From NCBI RefSeq assembly GCF_026967985.1, contig NZ_JAPVBJ010000002.1, positions 124,001-188,000 of the forward strand: a stretch of 64,000 bases of DNA, read 5' to 3'. Under the pieces are notes generated by a model. It saw only the letters and a list, made by a program, of their open reading frames with translations. It searched no databases and had not been told where the DNA came from. The DNA is from Modestobacter sp. VKM Ac-2984. GTDB taxonomy: Bacteria; Actinomycetota; Actinomycetes; Mycobacteriales; Geodermatophilaceae. How positions within the stretch are numbered: the first letter of the stretch is position 1; each line of letters starts with the position of its first letter. Both the position numbers and the translations under genes were made by a program. This document shows, piece by piece, positions 1-10,660 of the stretch.

Positions 1-194
1 CGATCCGGCGGGGCAGCCGGCTGGCCACCGCCATGGACGCGCGGGGCTTCGACTCGGGCGTGACCCGGACGAACGCCCGCGGGTCCCGGCTGCAGCCGCT
101 GGACCGGTGCTTCGTCGTCGGGGCGGTGGTCCTCTGCGCGGCGGCGGTCACCGCCAGCGTGCTCAGCGGGGCCTGGTCGCCGGTCTTCTCCTGA
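1..194 (+). CDS. ECF transporter transmembrane (T) component, C-terminal fragment
   Basis: The gene runs in from outside the window and is read from base 3 to the TGA at 192-194. The visible end contains AMDARGFD, which matches the Ala-x-x-Ala-Arg-Gly signature by which EcfT/CbiQ-type T subunits contact their ATPases. A hydrophobic final helix follows (FVVGAVVLCAAAVTASVL). ECF transporters import vitamins using an S component, a T component and two ATPases. With tenA and a TPP-riboswitch operon next door, a YkoC-like thiamine or pyrimidine precursor transporter is likely, but the S component is not visible. It converges on the tenA pair. Confidence 0.75.
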   Translation, partial: IRRGSRLATAMDARGFDSGVTRTNARGSRLQPLDRCFVVGAVVLCAAAVTASVLSGAWSPVFS

Positions 195-197
195 GCA

Positions 198-827
198 TCA
201 GCCGGGCACCACACCATCGCGCCAGGCGGCGTCGAAGAAGCCGACCTCCAGCTCCATGGCCCGGCGGTAGGCGCGGCGCACCGCAGGGGTGTCGGCAGCC
301 GTCCCGTCCAGCAGCCGTTCCAGCGTGCCGGTCAGCTCCTCCAGGCCGGGGTCGGCGTAGGTGGTGACCCACTCGCCGTAGGTGCTCGCCGAGCGGCCGG
401 CCAGCGACTGCCCGAGGTGGGCGTACAGCCGCATGCACGGCGTCATCGCCGCGCAGGTCAGCCCGGCCCCGCCCAGGGACGCCGTGGCGAGCAGGAACTC
501 GGTGTAGGCGAGCGTGGCCGGCAGCGGCTCCACCGCGGCCAGGTCGATGCCCCAGCGGGCCGCGTAGCCCTCGTGCAGCCGCAGCTCCTCGCGGACCCCG
601 GCGAGCAGGTCGGCGAAGACGTCGAGCCCGGCCCGGTCGGGGCTGTGCGCAGCGCCGAGGGCGTAGGCGCGGGCGAAGGACTCCAGGAAGAACGCGTCCT
701 GCGCCACGTAGCCGGCGAACAGCTCCCGCGGCAGGCTGCCGTCGGCGATGCCCTGCACGAACGGGTGCGCCAGCGCGACGGCGGCGAGGTCGGCGTTCTC
801 CGCCCAGAGATCGGCGGCCAGGCTCAT
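198..827 (-). CDS. tenA: TenA family thiaminase II / aminopyrimidine aminohydrolase, Cys type
   Basis: The 209-residue product has the usual TenA length. TenA hydrolyses 4-amino-5-aminomethyl-2-methylpyrimidine to HMP, so that degraded thiamine can be salvaged. The start MSLAADLWAENADL fits the family N-terminus. The motif MTPCMRLYAHLG carries the nucleophilic Cys of the TenA_C class, and AHPFVQGIADGSLP and YVAQDAFFL are family hallmarks. Its ATG (825-827) overlaps the TGA of the upstream TenA-like gene (ATGA), so the two are probably co-translated. It ends four bases from the ECF gene on the opposite strand. A longer in-frame reading upstream is rejected because it would cross the neighbouring gene. 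Confidence 0.9.
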   Translation of the reverse strand: MSLAADLWAENADLAAVALAHPFVQGIADGSLPRELFAGYVAQDAFFLESFARAYALGAAHSPDRAGLDVFADLLAGVREELRLHEGYAARWGIDLAAVEPLPATLAYTEFLLATASLGGAGLTCAAMTPCMRLYAHLGQSLAGRSASTYGEWVTTYADPGLEELTGTLERLLDGTAADTPAVRRAYRRAMELEVGFFDAAWRDGVVPG

Positions 828-1420
828 GCCGTCCGCCCCAGGGCCATGTCCCAGAAGGCCACCTCGGCGGCGACGACCTCGGCGAAGACGCCGTCCTGAC
901 CACCGCCCACCGCATCGGCCGCCGTCTCCAGGCCGGCGACGTAGCCGGCAAAGCCCGGCACGGTCCAGTGCTCGACGAACTCCCGGTAGGCCGGTGCGCC
1001 GGGCAGCGCGCTGGTCCAGGCGTCGAGGTACGTGCGCTCGATGGTCCACAGCGCGGTCAGCGCCACCGGCACCTCGGCGGCGTCCAGCCGCTCCAGCAGC
1101 TCGGCGTAGGCCACGGTGGCCGGCAGCGCGGGTGCGGTGAGGTCCAGGCCGCGGGCAGCCGCCTGCTCCTCGAACCAGGCCAGCTCCTCGACCAGCGCGA
1201 CCAGGCCGCCGGCCAGCACCGCCTGGGCGGGGCGCGGCGCGCGGGCCAGCAGCCGGGCCTGGAACCCCAGCAGGTCGGCGACGAAGCGCGCATCCTGGAC
1301 CAGCCAGGTGTCGAAGGCGCCGGCGGGCAGGGACCCGTCGCGCACGGCGGTCAGGAACGGGTGCGCGGTGGCCGCGCTCCAGCTCTCGGGATGACGTCGA
1401 AGCAGCTCGGCGACCGGCAC
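824..1420 (-). CDS. TenA-like protein, Glu type (TenA_E)
   Basis: A 198-residue TenA/THI-4 fold protein, recognised by AHPFLTAVRDGSLP near the N-terminus and WLVQDARFV. The Cys found in the downstream tenA product is absent. The same region reads ALWTIERTYLDAW, the Glu-bearing pattern of the TenA_E class. TenA_E proteins are reported to act on thiamine breakdown products, in some cases the formyl-aminopyrimidine precursor, so this gene and tenA may catalyse successive salvage steps (inference). It is the first gene of the two-gene minus-strand unit and is divergent from the riboswitch operon, with about 55 bp between its start and the riboswitch. Confidence 0.8.
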   Translation of the reverse strand: MPVAELLRRHPESWSAATAHPFLTAVRDGSLPAGAFDTWLVQDARFVADLLGFQARLLARAPRPAQAVLAGGLVALVEELAWFEEQAAARGLDLTAPALPATVAYAELLERLDAAEVPVALTALWTIERTYLDAWTSALPGAPAYREFVEHWTVPGFAGYVAGLETAADAVGGGQDGVFAEVVAAEVAFWDMALGRTA

Positions 1421-1474
1421 GGCGCGGACTCTACGAGAGTGGTTAGGGTGGCCACGTCATGGCGTCGAGCCATG

Positions 1475-1566
1475 TGCGGGAGCTCGGAGGACCGGGCTGA
1501 GAGGGCGGCTGACACGCCGCCGACCGCTGGAACCTGACCGGGTAATGCCGGCGTAGGGAGCCCGTG
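1475..1566 (+). promoter_or_regulatory. TPP riboswitch (THI box)
   Basis: Conserved core elements are present in order: CGGGAGCTC, CTGAGA at 1497-1502, GAACCTGA around 1530-1536, then GGTAATGCCGGCGTAGGGA ending near 1559. A GC-rich P3 arm (GGCGGC...GCCGCC, 1504-1521) lies between. P1 can form from CGGG 1477-1480 with CCCG 1561-1564 and extend through G-U pairs to base 1566, directly next to the ATG at 1567. The only good Shine-Dalgarno (GGGAG, 1556-1560) lies inside the conserved core, so ligand binding should block translation initiation. It controls the cytX-thiE-thiO-thiS-thiG-tenI operon. Confidence 0.95.
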
Positions 1567-2910
1567 ATGAGCACATCTGGAACCGTCGGCACGACCACGT
1601 CCGGTGCGGACGCACCGCTCACCCTCACCGAACCGGCGGCCCGCACGCTGGGCTTCCGGGAGTCCGCCGGACTGTGGGGCAACCTCGGCATCAGCCTGCT
1701 GCTGCCGGTCGCCGCCGTCTACGTCGTCCTGCCCGGGCGGCCGCTGTCGGTCACGCTCGGCGCGATCGTCGTCGGCGCCCTGATCGGTGCCTCGCTGCTG
1801 GGGCTGGCCGCCGCGGCGGGCGCCCGCGAGGGCGTGCCGGGGATGGTGCTGCTGCGCGGCCTGCTCGGCCGGCGGGCCTCGTACCTGCCCACCGCGCTGA
1901 ACCTGGTGCAGTGCATCGGCTGGGCCACCTTCGAGATCGTGATCATCGCCGAGGCGGCGTCCCGGGTGCTGGACGCGCCGCGCTGGCCGTTCGTGCTGCT
2001 CGCCGGGGTGCTCGCCACCGCGATGGCGCTGCGGCCCCTCGGCGTGGTCCGGGTGCTGTCCCGCTACGCGGTGTGGGCGGCGCTGGCCGCGATCGCCTAC
2101 CTCTTCGTCGAGGTGCTCTCCGAGCCGAGGGCCGCGCTGGACGCCGGCGGCGCCGCGTCCTTCTGGACGGCGACCGACATCGTGATCGCCCTGCCGATCT
2201 CCTGGTTCCCGCTCGCCGCCGACTACAGCCGGCACGTGCGCAGCGGCCGGGTCGCCGGCACCAGCGCCGCCCTCGGCTACGGGCTGGCCACCATCGCGAT
2301 GTTCACCCTCGGCGTGCTGGCGCTGGCCGCCTACGGCAGCTCGGGGCTGGACGTCATCGACGCGCTGCTGGCGGTGCCGCTGGGGGCGCTGGCGGTGCTG
2401 GTGCTCATCACGGTCGAGCTCGACGAGGCGTTCGCGAACGTCTACTCCACGGCCGTGTCGGCGCAGAACGTGGTGGCCCGGCTGGACCGCCGGCTGCTCG
2501 CGCTGGGCGTCGGCGCCACTGCCACCGTGCTCGCCCTGAGCTTCGACATCGTCGCCTACGAGCCGTTCCTCTTCCTGATCGGCGCGGTCTTCGTGCCGCT
2601 GATCGGCGTCTTCCTGGTCGCCTACGCGCTGAGCGCCCCGGGCCGGTGGGACACCTCGGACACCGCTCCGGCCCGGCTGGTCTACCTGCTGCCGTGGCTC
2701 GCCGGGTTCATCGCCTACCAGCTGACCCTGCCGACCTTCTTCTCCGGCGTCGGCGCCGGCTGGACCTCCTGGTGGACCGCCCGCCAGACCGACCTCGGCA
2801 TCGACCCGGCCAACGGCTGGTCGGCCTCGCTGATCAGCCTGGCCGTGGCGGCGTCCCTCACCGCGGTGATCGCGCTGCTCGACGCCCGCCGCGGGCGGCA
2901 GCGGGCATGA
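1567..2910 (+). CDS. cytX: NCS1 family hydroxymethylpyrimidine permease CytX
   Basis: A 447-residue polytopic membrane protein with about 12 hydrophobic segments and the NCS1 (cytosine/purine permease) pattern near the N-terminus (GFRESAGLWGNLGISLLLP). The start is the ATG directly after P1 of the TPP riboswitch; the GTG just before it lies inside P1. A riboswitch-controlled NCS1 permease heading thi genes is the classical CytX arrangement and predicts import of HMP or another thiamine pyrimidine precursor. Its TGA overlaps the thiE ATG (ATGA). The substrate is inferred from context, and a purine or cytosine permease is the alternative. Confidence 0.88.
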   Translation: MSTSGTVGTTTSGADAPLTLTEPAARTLGFRESAGLWGNLGISLLLPVAAVYVVLPGRPLSVTLGAIVVGALIGASLLGLAAAAGAREGVPGMVLLRGLLGRRASYLPTALNLVQCIGWATFEIVIIAEAASRVLDAPRWPFVLLAGVLATAMALRPLGVVRVLSRYAVWAALAAIAYLFVEVLSEPRAALDAGGAASFWTATDIVIALPISWFPLAADYSRHVRSGRVAGTSAALGYGLATIAMFTLGVLALAAYGSSGLDVIDALLAVPLGALAVLVLITVELDEAFANVYSTAVSAQNVVARLDRRLLALGVGATATVLALSFDIVAYEPFLFLIGAVFVPLIGVFLVAYALSAPGRWDTSDTAPARLVYLLPWLAGFIAYQLTLPTFFSGVGAGWTSWWTARQTDLGIDPANGWSASLISLAVAASLTAVIALLDARRGRQRA

Positions 2911-3533
2911 CCTCCCCGCTGGGCCGGCTGCACGTGCTGACCGACGCCGACGGCGGACCGGCCGCGCTGGCCGCGATCGCCGCCGCGGTGGCCGCCGGTG
3001 CGCCGGTGGTGCAGGTGCGGGCGAAGGGCTGCAGCGACCGGGTGCTGTACGACTTCGCCCGGGCCGTGGTCGAGCTCTGCCGGCCGGCGGGCACCACCTG
3101 CCTGGTCAACGACCGGGTGGACGTCGCCCTCGCCGTCGGCGCCGACGGGACGCATCTGGGCGCCGACGACCTCCCGCTCGCCGCCGCCCGGCGGGTCGCC
3201 GGGCCGGGGCACCTGCTCGGCGGCACGGCCCGCGACCCGCAGCGGGCCCGGCAGCTGGTGGCCGAGGGCGCGGACTACCTGGGGGTCGGCCCGGCCTTCG
3301 CCACCAGCACCAAGACCGGGCTCCCGGACCCGATCGGGGTCGCCGGGGTCGGTGCCGTGGCCACCGCGGTGCCGGTGCCGGTCATCGCCATCGGCGGGGT
3401 CACCGCGGCGCGGGTCGGGGAACTGCTGACCGCCGGCGCCTCCGGGGTCGCGGTGGTCGGCGCGGTCACCGCCGCCGACGACCCCGGAGCCGCGACGGCG
3501 GAGCTGCTGCGGGCCCTGGCGGAGCCCCGGTGA
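2907..3533 (+). CDS. thiE: Thiamine phosphate synthase
   Basis: A 208-residue TIM-barrel enzyme that joins HMP-pyrophosphate and thiazole phosphate to give thiamine phosphate. Visible motifs are VQVRAKG (the Q-x-R-x-K substrate site), CLVNDRVDVA, GTHLGADDLP, VGPAFATSTKTG (phosphate loop) and VIAIGGVT. The ATG overlaps the end of cytX and its stop overlaps the GTG of thiO (GTGA), so translation is probably coupled. Length is normal for the family. Confidence 0.95.
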   Translation: MTSPLGRLHVLTDADGGPAALAAIAAAVAAGAPVVQVRAKGCSDRVLYDFARAVVELCRPAGTTCLVNDRVDVALAVGADGTHLGADDLPLAAARRVAGPGHLLGGTARDPQRARQLVAEGADYLGVGPAFATSTKTGLPDPIGVAGVGAVATAVPVPVIAIGGVTAARVGELLTAGASGVAVVGAVTAADDPGAATAELLRALAEPR

Positions 3534-4638
3534 TCGACGTGGCGGTGGCCGGCGGCGGGCTGATCGGGCTGTCGGTGGCCTGGCGGGCGGCGCAGCGCGG
3601 CCTGTCGGTCGCCGTCGTCGACGACGCCCCGGGCACCGGCGCCTCGGCCGCCGCCGCCGGGATGCTCGCACCGGTCACCGAGGCGGCCTACGGCGAGCAG
3701 GCGCTGCTCCGGCTGTGCCTGGCGTCCCTGCAGCGCTATCCGGCGTTCGCCGCCGAGGTCGAGGCGGCCGGCGGCCTGCCGGTCGGGCTGCGCACCGCCG
3801 GCACCCTGGTCGTCGGCTTCGACGCCGACGACGTGCGGGCGCTGGACGCGCTGCTCGGCTACCAGCAGGAGCTCGGGCTGGCCGTCGAGCGGCTGACCCC
3901 GCGGGAGACCCGGCGGCGGGAGCCCGCGCTCACCCCGCGGCTGCGCGGTGGGCTGGCCGTCGCGGGCGACCACTCGGTCGACGGCCGGGCGCTGCACCGG
4001 GCGCTGACCGCCGCCGCCGAGGCCGCAGGGGTCCGGTTCGTCCGGGACCGGGTGACCGCGGTGCAGACCACCGGCGGGCGCGCCACCGGGCTGCAGCTGA
4101 CCGACGGCTCGGCACTGTCCGCCGGCACCGTCGTCCTCGCCCTGGGCGCGCACAGCGGCACCCTCCCCGGGGTACCGCCGCTGCCGGTCCGGCCGGTGAA
4201 GGGGCAGATCCTGCGGATGGCCGGTGCGGCCGGGCTGCTGACCGGCACCGTACGTGCCCTCGTCCGCGGCCGGCAGGTCTACCTGGTGCCGTACGGCGAG
4301 GACGGACTGATCGTCGGGGCGACCACCGAGGACCGCGGCTTCGACGCCACGGTCACCGCCGGCGGGGTGCACGACCTGCTGCACGACGCGATCGAGGTCG
4401 TGCCCGGGGTGACGGAGCTGGAGCTGGTCGAGACCCTCGCCCGCTGGCGGCCCGGCACCGACGACAACGCCCCGCTGCTGGGCGCCAGTGGACTGCCTGG
4501 GCTGGTGCTGGCCACCGGCCACCACCGCAACGGCGTCCTGCTCACCCCGGTGACCGGCGACGTCGTCGCCGAGCTGCTGGACACCGGCGAGCTGCCCGAG
4601 CTGGCCGCCCCCTTCACCGTCGAGAGGTTCCCGCACCG

Positions 4639-4642
<4 letters not shown>
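3530..4642 (+). CDS. thiO: Glycine oxidase ThiO
   Basis: A 370-residue FAD-dependent oxidoreductase of the DAO family that oxidises glycine to dehydroglycine for thiazole synthesis under aerobic conditions. The dinucleotide-binding motif is at the N-terminus (VAVAGGGLIGLSVAWRA), followed by the GASAAAAGMLAP segment typical of ThiO. The C-terminal ATGHHRNGVLLTP matches the FAD-contacting region. The GTG start overlaps the thiE stop, and the stop overlaps the thiS ATG. Its place between thiE and thiSG supports ThiO over other amine oxidases. Confidence 0.93.
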
Positions 4643-6249
<1,607 letters not shown>

Positions 6250-6392
6250 GGGCGACGCGCCGGTCGACTGGCGGGACCCACCCCGGACCGGTGAGGTGGG
6301 CATCACATCGGGTTCATGATTAGACCTGCCCCTGCCGAGACAAGACAGGGGTTCGCCGTGAAGACGCGGCGGCCAGAGAGCGAGGAGACCGG

Positions 6393-6833
6393 GTGACGGG
6401 CGAGCGCACCAGCCTTGCGTGGCCGTCGTCCCCTCCGCCGCCCGCCGAGGACGGCTGGCACTGGGCGCTGAGCAGCGTGGCGGAGCTCCCCCGGGTGCGC
6501 GCCCAGCTGCGCCGCGGGCTGGCCGAGGAGTCCCGGGGCGACCGCGAGGCGATCGAGCTCGACGAGGCCGTCGTCCTCGCGTTCGACGAGATGGCCTCCA
6601 ACGCCCTCCGGCACGGGGGCGGCGGCGTGCAGGCGCGGGTCCAGCGGACGCCGCACGCCTGGTTGATCGAGGTGCGCGACTCCGCGGCCCAGCGCCCCCC
6701 GCAGCCGGCGATCGGCCGCGACCCCAGCCAGGGCGGGCTCGGCCTCTACCTGATCGCCGAGATGGCCGACGCGCACGGCTGGCACCTCACCGACGGCCAG
6801 AAGAGCGTCTGGGCGCTGCTCCCCCGCCGCTGA
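6393..6833 (+). CDS. RsbW-like ATP-binding protein (HATPase_c_2), anti-sigma kinase type
   Basis: A 146-residue GHKL ATPase domain with no other domain. The N-box is FDEMASNALRHGGG and the G1/G2 region is GGLGLYLIAEMADAHGW. Such stand-alone domains usually act as anti-sigma factor kinases or histidine-kinase-like partners in STAS/PP2C switches. It is transcribed toward a PP2C phosphatase gene on the opposite strand, and it is clearly paralogous to the protein at 19284 (shared LVWPS/LAWPS start, NALRHGGG, WLI-V). The GTG start follows GCGAGGAGACCGG. The sigma factor or STAS target is not known. Confidence 0.82.
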   Translation: MTGERTSLAWPSSPPPPAEDGWHWALSSVAELPRVRAQLRRGLAEESRGDREAIELDEAVVLAFDEMASNALRHGGGGVQARVQRTPHAWLIEVRDSAAQRPPQPAIGRDPSQGGLGLYLIAEMADAHGWHLTDGQKSVWALLPRR

Positions 6834-6854
6834 GTCCCGCGCCGCCGAGCCGGC

Positions 6855-9362
6855 TCAGCTCCCCGGCGACGACACGTCCGGCCCGACCTCGAACGGCTGG
6901 GGCACGTCCTCCCGGTACAGCCGGACGGCGACCAGCGCGACGTCGTCCTCGGACCCCTGCGGGCGCATCCGGACGACGATCTGGTCCAGCAGCTGCTCCA
7001 GCGGCACCTCCCCCAGCTCGGCGAGCAACCCGACCAGCCGGGCGACGCCCTCGTCCAGCGGCAGGTCGGGGCCCTCGACCAGGCCGTCGGTGTACAGCAG
7101 CACGGTCGACCCGTGCTCCAGCACGGTCACCTGCTCGCGCCGGGAGGTGCCCGGGTCGACCCCGAGCATGAGGTCCGCCCGCTCCGTGGCCAGCACCTCC
7201 ACCCGCCCGCCGGGGGTGAGCACCAGCAGCGGCGGGTGGCCGGCGTTGGACCAGCGGAGCCGGGTCTCGCCACGGTCCCGGTCGACCTGCGCGCGCTCCA
7301 GCCGGGCCACGGCCGCGGTGGCCAGCGTGCGCACCTGCAACCCCTCCATCGCGCGGTCGAGGTCGGTGAGCACCGCGGCCGGCCCAGCACCGCCGCTGTA
7401 GGCGATGCCGCGCAGCAGGCTGCGCAGCTGCCCCATGGCCGCGGCGGCGACCGTGTCGTGGCCGACGACGTCCCCGATGGCCACCACCGTCGCCCCGCCG
7501 GGCTGGGAGAAGGCGTCGTACCAGTCGCCACCCACCTGGGCGGCCTGGACGGCGGGCACGTAGCGCACGGCGATCTCGCAGTGGTCGGACTCCGGCGGGT
7601 CGGTGAGCAGGCTGCGCTGCAGCTCCTCGGCCATCCGTCGCTGCTGCTCCTGCAACGCCGCACCGTCCAACGCGACCGCCACCCGGTCGGCGACCTCCCG
7701 CAGCAGCTCGAGCTCCCGGGCGTCCATCGGGGCCCGGTCCCGGTCGCGGTAGAGGGTCATCGCCCCCAGCACCTGCCCGCGGGCGACCAGCGCCAGCGCC
7801 ACCGCCGTCCCGGGGTCCAGCACCCAGTACGCCTCCCGGACCTCGCCCTCCGGCAGCCCGTTCCCCACGGCGGCCGCCACGTCCGGGACGACGATGACCT
7901 CACCGGTCGCCAGGGCCTCCACGATCGGGGCGGTGCTGGTGAGCGCCGCCAGCCGGAGCCGGGCGTACGTGGCCGCGACCGGACGGCCGGCCGCGTCCCG
8001 GTGCCAGCTGGCCACGTCGTGCAGCCGGCCGTCCTCCTCGACCAGGCTGGCGATCGCCCAGTCGGCCAGGTCCGGCACGACGGCCTGCACGATCTCCTGC
8101 AGGGCACCGCGCGCACCCCGCCGGTCGACGAGCGCGGTGGAGAGGACGTCCGACACCCGGGCGACCAGCGTGAGGCGCTCGGCGTCCCGGCGGGTGGCCT
8201 CCTCGGCGCGGCGACGCTCGGTGATGTCGAGGAAGTACACCGACAGGCCCTCGTCGCTGGGCCAGGCCCGCACCTCGTACCAGCTGTCCAGCGGCGGCGG
8301 GTACCACGCCTGGAACAGCGCCGGCTCACCACTGTCCATCGCGTGCCGGTAGTGCCGCTCGAAGTCGCTGCCTGCCGCCGCGGGGAAGAGCTCCCAGAGG
8401 TCGCCGCCCAGCAACTCCGCCCGGCCGTTGCCCAGCAGCCGCTCGGCCTCGGCGTTGACGTAGGTGAAGGACCAGTCCCGGCCGAGGGAGAAGAAGGCCG
8501 CCGGCATCGACTCCAGCACCCGGGAGACCTGAGCCTCGGCCCGTCGCTGGTCCGTGGAGTCGTGCGCCACCCCGACGATCCGGACCGCCGCCCCGGTGTC
8601 GTCCAGGACGGCGCGGCCACGGGCACGCGCCCAGCGGACCTCGCCGCCGGGCAGCTGGACCCGGTGCTCCTGGTCGAAGCCGTCCCCGGTCGCCAGCGCC
8701 GCGCTGATCGTCGCGATGACACCCTCCCGGTCGTGCGGGTGCACCCGCTCGATCAGGGCGCTGAGCGTGCCGGGGAAGTGCGCGCGGTCCCAGCCGTAGA
8801 CGGGCAGCAACCGGTCGTCCCAGATCAACCGGTCGGCGACGGCGTCCCAGTCGAAGCTGCCGAGCTCGGCCGCGTCGATGGCCAGCGCCCACCGCCACCC
8901 GGAGGCCTCCGACTCCGCGCTGACCCCGGCCAGCCGGAGCTCGCTCGCGGCGCACTCGGCGAGCAGCTCGAGCACGGCGACGTCCCGGTCGGTCCAGTCG
9001 CGTGGCTCGGCCCCGAAGACGCACAGGGCGGCTGCCATGCCCTCCAGCGGCACCCCGAGGTAGGCCCCGACCGCACCGGATGCGGCCGGCGGCCGGCCGG
9101 CGACCCGGGGGTCGTGCGCCGCGTCCCGGACGACGAGCGGCTGGCCCGCCTCGACGGTCACGGCGCACAGCGACTCCGCCAGCGACACCTCGGCACCCGC
9201 CGGCCCGGCAGCCGGGCCGCTGACGACGGCCGCCGTCTGCACCGCGCCGACCAGCGAGAGCTGGGCGACGTCCGGCCCCAGCAAGCGGACGGCCAGATCG
9301 GTCAGCCGCTGCAGCAGGGGACCGGCGACCGGCGCCACGCGACCCGGGTGGTGCACCGACAT
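6855..9362 (-). CDS. GAF-PAS-PAS-GAF-SpoIIE PP2C protein phosphatase
   Basis: An RsbU-type environmental phosphatase of 835 residues. Domains in order are a GAF (about 15-145), a PAS around AELGSFDWDAVADRLIWDD (160-275), a second PAS (ESMPAAFFSLGRDWSFTYVN, 285-395), a second GAF (about 400-570) and a C-terminal SpoIIE/PP2C domain (about 600-820). Metal-site motifs VGGDWYDAF, VAIGDVVGHD and LLYTDGLVEG are intact, so it should dephosphorylate a STAS antagonist. No membrane segments are seen. The start MSVHHPGRV is chosen because a G-rich ribosome site precedes it; an upstream ATG at 9431 would add 23 residues. It converges on the RsbW-like gene at 6393. Confidence 0.88.
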   Translation of the reverse strand: MSVHHPGRVAPVAGPLLQRLTDLAVRLLGPDVAQLSLVGAVQTAAVVSGPAAGPAGAEVSLAESLCAVTVEAGQPLVVRDAAHDPRVAGRPPAASGAVGAYLGVPLEGMAAALCVFGAEPRDWTDRDVAVLELLAECAASELRLAGVSAESEASGWRWALAIDAAELGSFDWDAVADRLIWDDRLLPVYGWDRAHFPGTLSALIERVHPHDREGVIATISAALATGDGFDQEHRVQLPGGEVRWARARGRAVLDDTGAAVRIVGVAHDSTDQRRAEAQVSRVLESMPAAFFSLGRDWSFTYVNAEAERLLGNGRAELLGGDLWELFPAAAGSDFERHYRHAMDSGEPALFQAWYPPPLDSWYEVRAWPSDEGLSVYFLDITERRRAEEATRRDAERLTLVARVSDVLSTALVDRRGARGALQEIVQAVVPDLADWAIASLVEEDGRLHDVASWHRDAAGRPVAATYARLRLAALTSTAPIVEALATGEVIVVPDVAAAVGNGLPEGEVREAYWVLDPGTAVALALVARGQVLGAMTLYRDRDRAPMDARELELLREVADRVAVALDGAALQEQQRRMAEELQRSLLTDPPESDHCEIAVRYVPAVQAAQVGGDWYDAFSQPGGATVVAIGDVVGHDTVAAAAMGQLRSLLRGIAYSGGAGPAAVLTDLDRAMEGLQVRTLATAAVARLERAQVDRDRGETRLRWSNAGHPPLLVLTPGGRVEVLATERADLMLGVDPGTSRREQVTVLEHGSTVLLYTDGLVEGPDLPLDEGVARLVGLLAELGEVPLEQLLDQIVVRMRPQGSEDDVALVAVRLYREDVPQPFEVGPDVSSPGS

Positions 9363-9502
9363 CGCCTGCCCGCCCCCGCTCCGTACGCCCGTCGGCGGGA
9401 GTCTCCACCGCTGCGTACCGGAACTGATCATGCCTCGTGGCACCGGCGCAGTGCACAGGGCCATCCCGGGCGCCGCTGCTGCCCACGGGGGACGATGACC
9501 GG

Positions 9503-10642
9503 ATGGACGGAAACGCCCGCCCCCGGTCGCAGGTGGGCCGGCCACGCTCGCGGCACCCCCGTTCCTGGGCCGGTGCCCTGCAGCGCAGCTGGGCCCGGCA
9601 CCCGCAGATCGGCCTGGCCGTGCGGGCCGCGATCGCGGCGACGATCGCCTGGGCGCTCGCCCGCCTGATCCCGGGACCGGCGCAGGAGTACCCCTACTAC
9701 GCGCCGTTCGGGGCGGTGATCGCCATTTCCACCACCCTGGCCGGCTCGGCCCGGTCGGCCGCGCAGTCGGTGTCCGCGATCGCGATCGGCGCGGCGGTGG
9801 CGCTGGCCGTCGACGCGTTGCCCGTCCCGGTCGTGGCCCGGGTCGCCATCGTGGTGACCCTCGGAGTGGTCCTCGCCGGCTGGCACCGGCTGGGCGGCTC
9901 CGGCAGCTGGGTGCCGACCTCGGCGCTCTTCGTGCTGATCATCGGCGGCGGTGACCCGCTGGACTACGTGGTGGGCTACGCCGGGCTCACCTTCTTCGGT
10001 GCGCTGATCGGGACGGCCGTCCTGGCGCTCTTCCCACCGCTGCCGCTGGCCCCCTCGCAGACCGAGCTCGGCCGGCTGCGCGACCTGCTGGCCACCCAGC
10101 TGGAGGACCTCGCCGAGGGCCTGCAGCAGGAGCACCCACCCACCGAGGACGAGTGGCGTGGCCGGATCCACACCATCGACCCGGTGCTGGCGCAGACCCG
10201 CGCGGCGGTGCAGCAGACCGACGAGGCCCGCCGGGGCAACCTCCGGGCCCGGCGGCACCAGCAGGACGCCGAACGGCAGTACGCCCAGGCCCGGGCGCTG
10301 GAACGCCTGACGCTCATGGTGGAGGACCTCACCCAGCTGATCGCCGAGACCGAGACCGCCGACCGCTCCCACGTGGCGCTCGGCCCGGCGCTGCGGCCGC
10401 CCGCGGCCTCGGCGCTCGGCGGGCTGGCCGACGTGCTGCGCTCGGTGGACGGCCCCACCGCGGACCCCGACGTGACCCGCGACGCCTACGACGAGCTGCA
10501 CGCCCTCGAGGGCCAGCTGCGGCGCGCCCGCCGGCACACCGACGACGACCTGTTCGCCGCCAGCAGCGTCGCCTTGGCGATCCGGCGCTGCCTGGCCGCG
10601 GTGGTGCCCGAGGAGCTGGCCGAGGAGGAGGCGCCCAACTGA
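9503..10642 (+). CDS. FUSC / aromatic acid exporter family membrane protein
   Basis: The 379-residue protein has an N-terminal block of about six hydrophobic helices (residues 30-165) starting with ARHPQIGLAVRAAIAATIAW and containing YYAPFGAVIAIS, the typical entry of FUSC/ArAE transporters. A long helical cytoplasmic region rich in Glu, Arg and Gln follows (about 175-375). Family members export aromatic acids or act as poorly characterised efflux proteins. The start ATG is preceded by GGGGACGATGACCGG. It is divergent from the PP2C gene. The substrate cannot be told from sequence. Confidence 0.75.
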   Translation: MDGNARPRSQVGRPRSRHPRSWAGALQRSWARHPQIGLAVRAAIAATIAWALARLIPGPAQEYPYYAPFGAVIAISTTLAGSARSAAQSVSAIAIGAAVALAVDALPVPVVARVAIVVTLGVVLAGWHRLGGSGSWVPTSALFVLIIGGGDPLDYVVGYAGLTFFGALIGTAVLALFPPLPLAPSQTELGRLRDLLATQLEDLAEGLQQEHPPTEDEWRGRIHTIDPVLAQTRAAVQQTDEARRGNLRARRHQQDAERQYAQARALERLTLMVEDLTQLIAETETADRSHVALGPALRPPAASALGGLADVLRSVDGPTADPDVTRDAYDELHALEGQLRRARRHTDDDLFAASSVALAIRRCLAAVVPEELAEEEAPN

Positions 10643-10660
10643 GCCCGACCGGCCACCGAC

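Noticed and set aside
7113-9668. An 851-codon open frame antisense to the PP2C phosphatase gene
   Set aside because: Its translation is low-complexity Arg/Gly/Pro/His-rich without any motif, as expected from the opposite strand of very GC-rich coding DNA; the minus-strand product has five recognisable domains.
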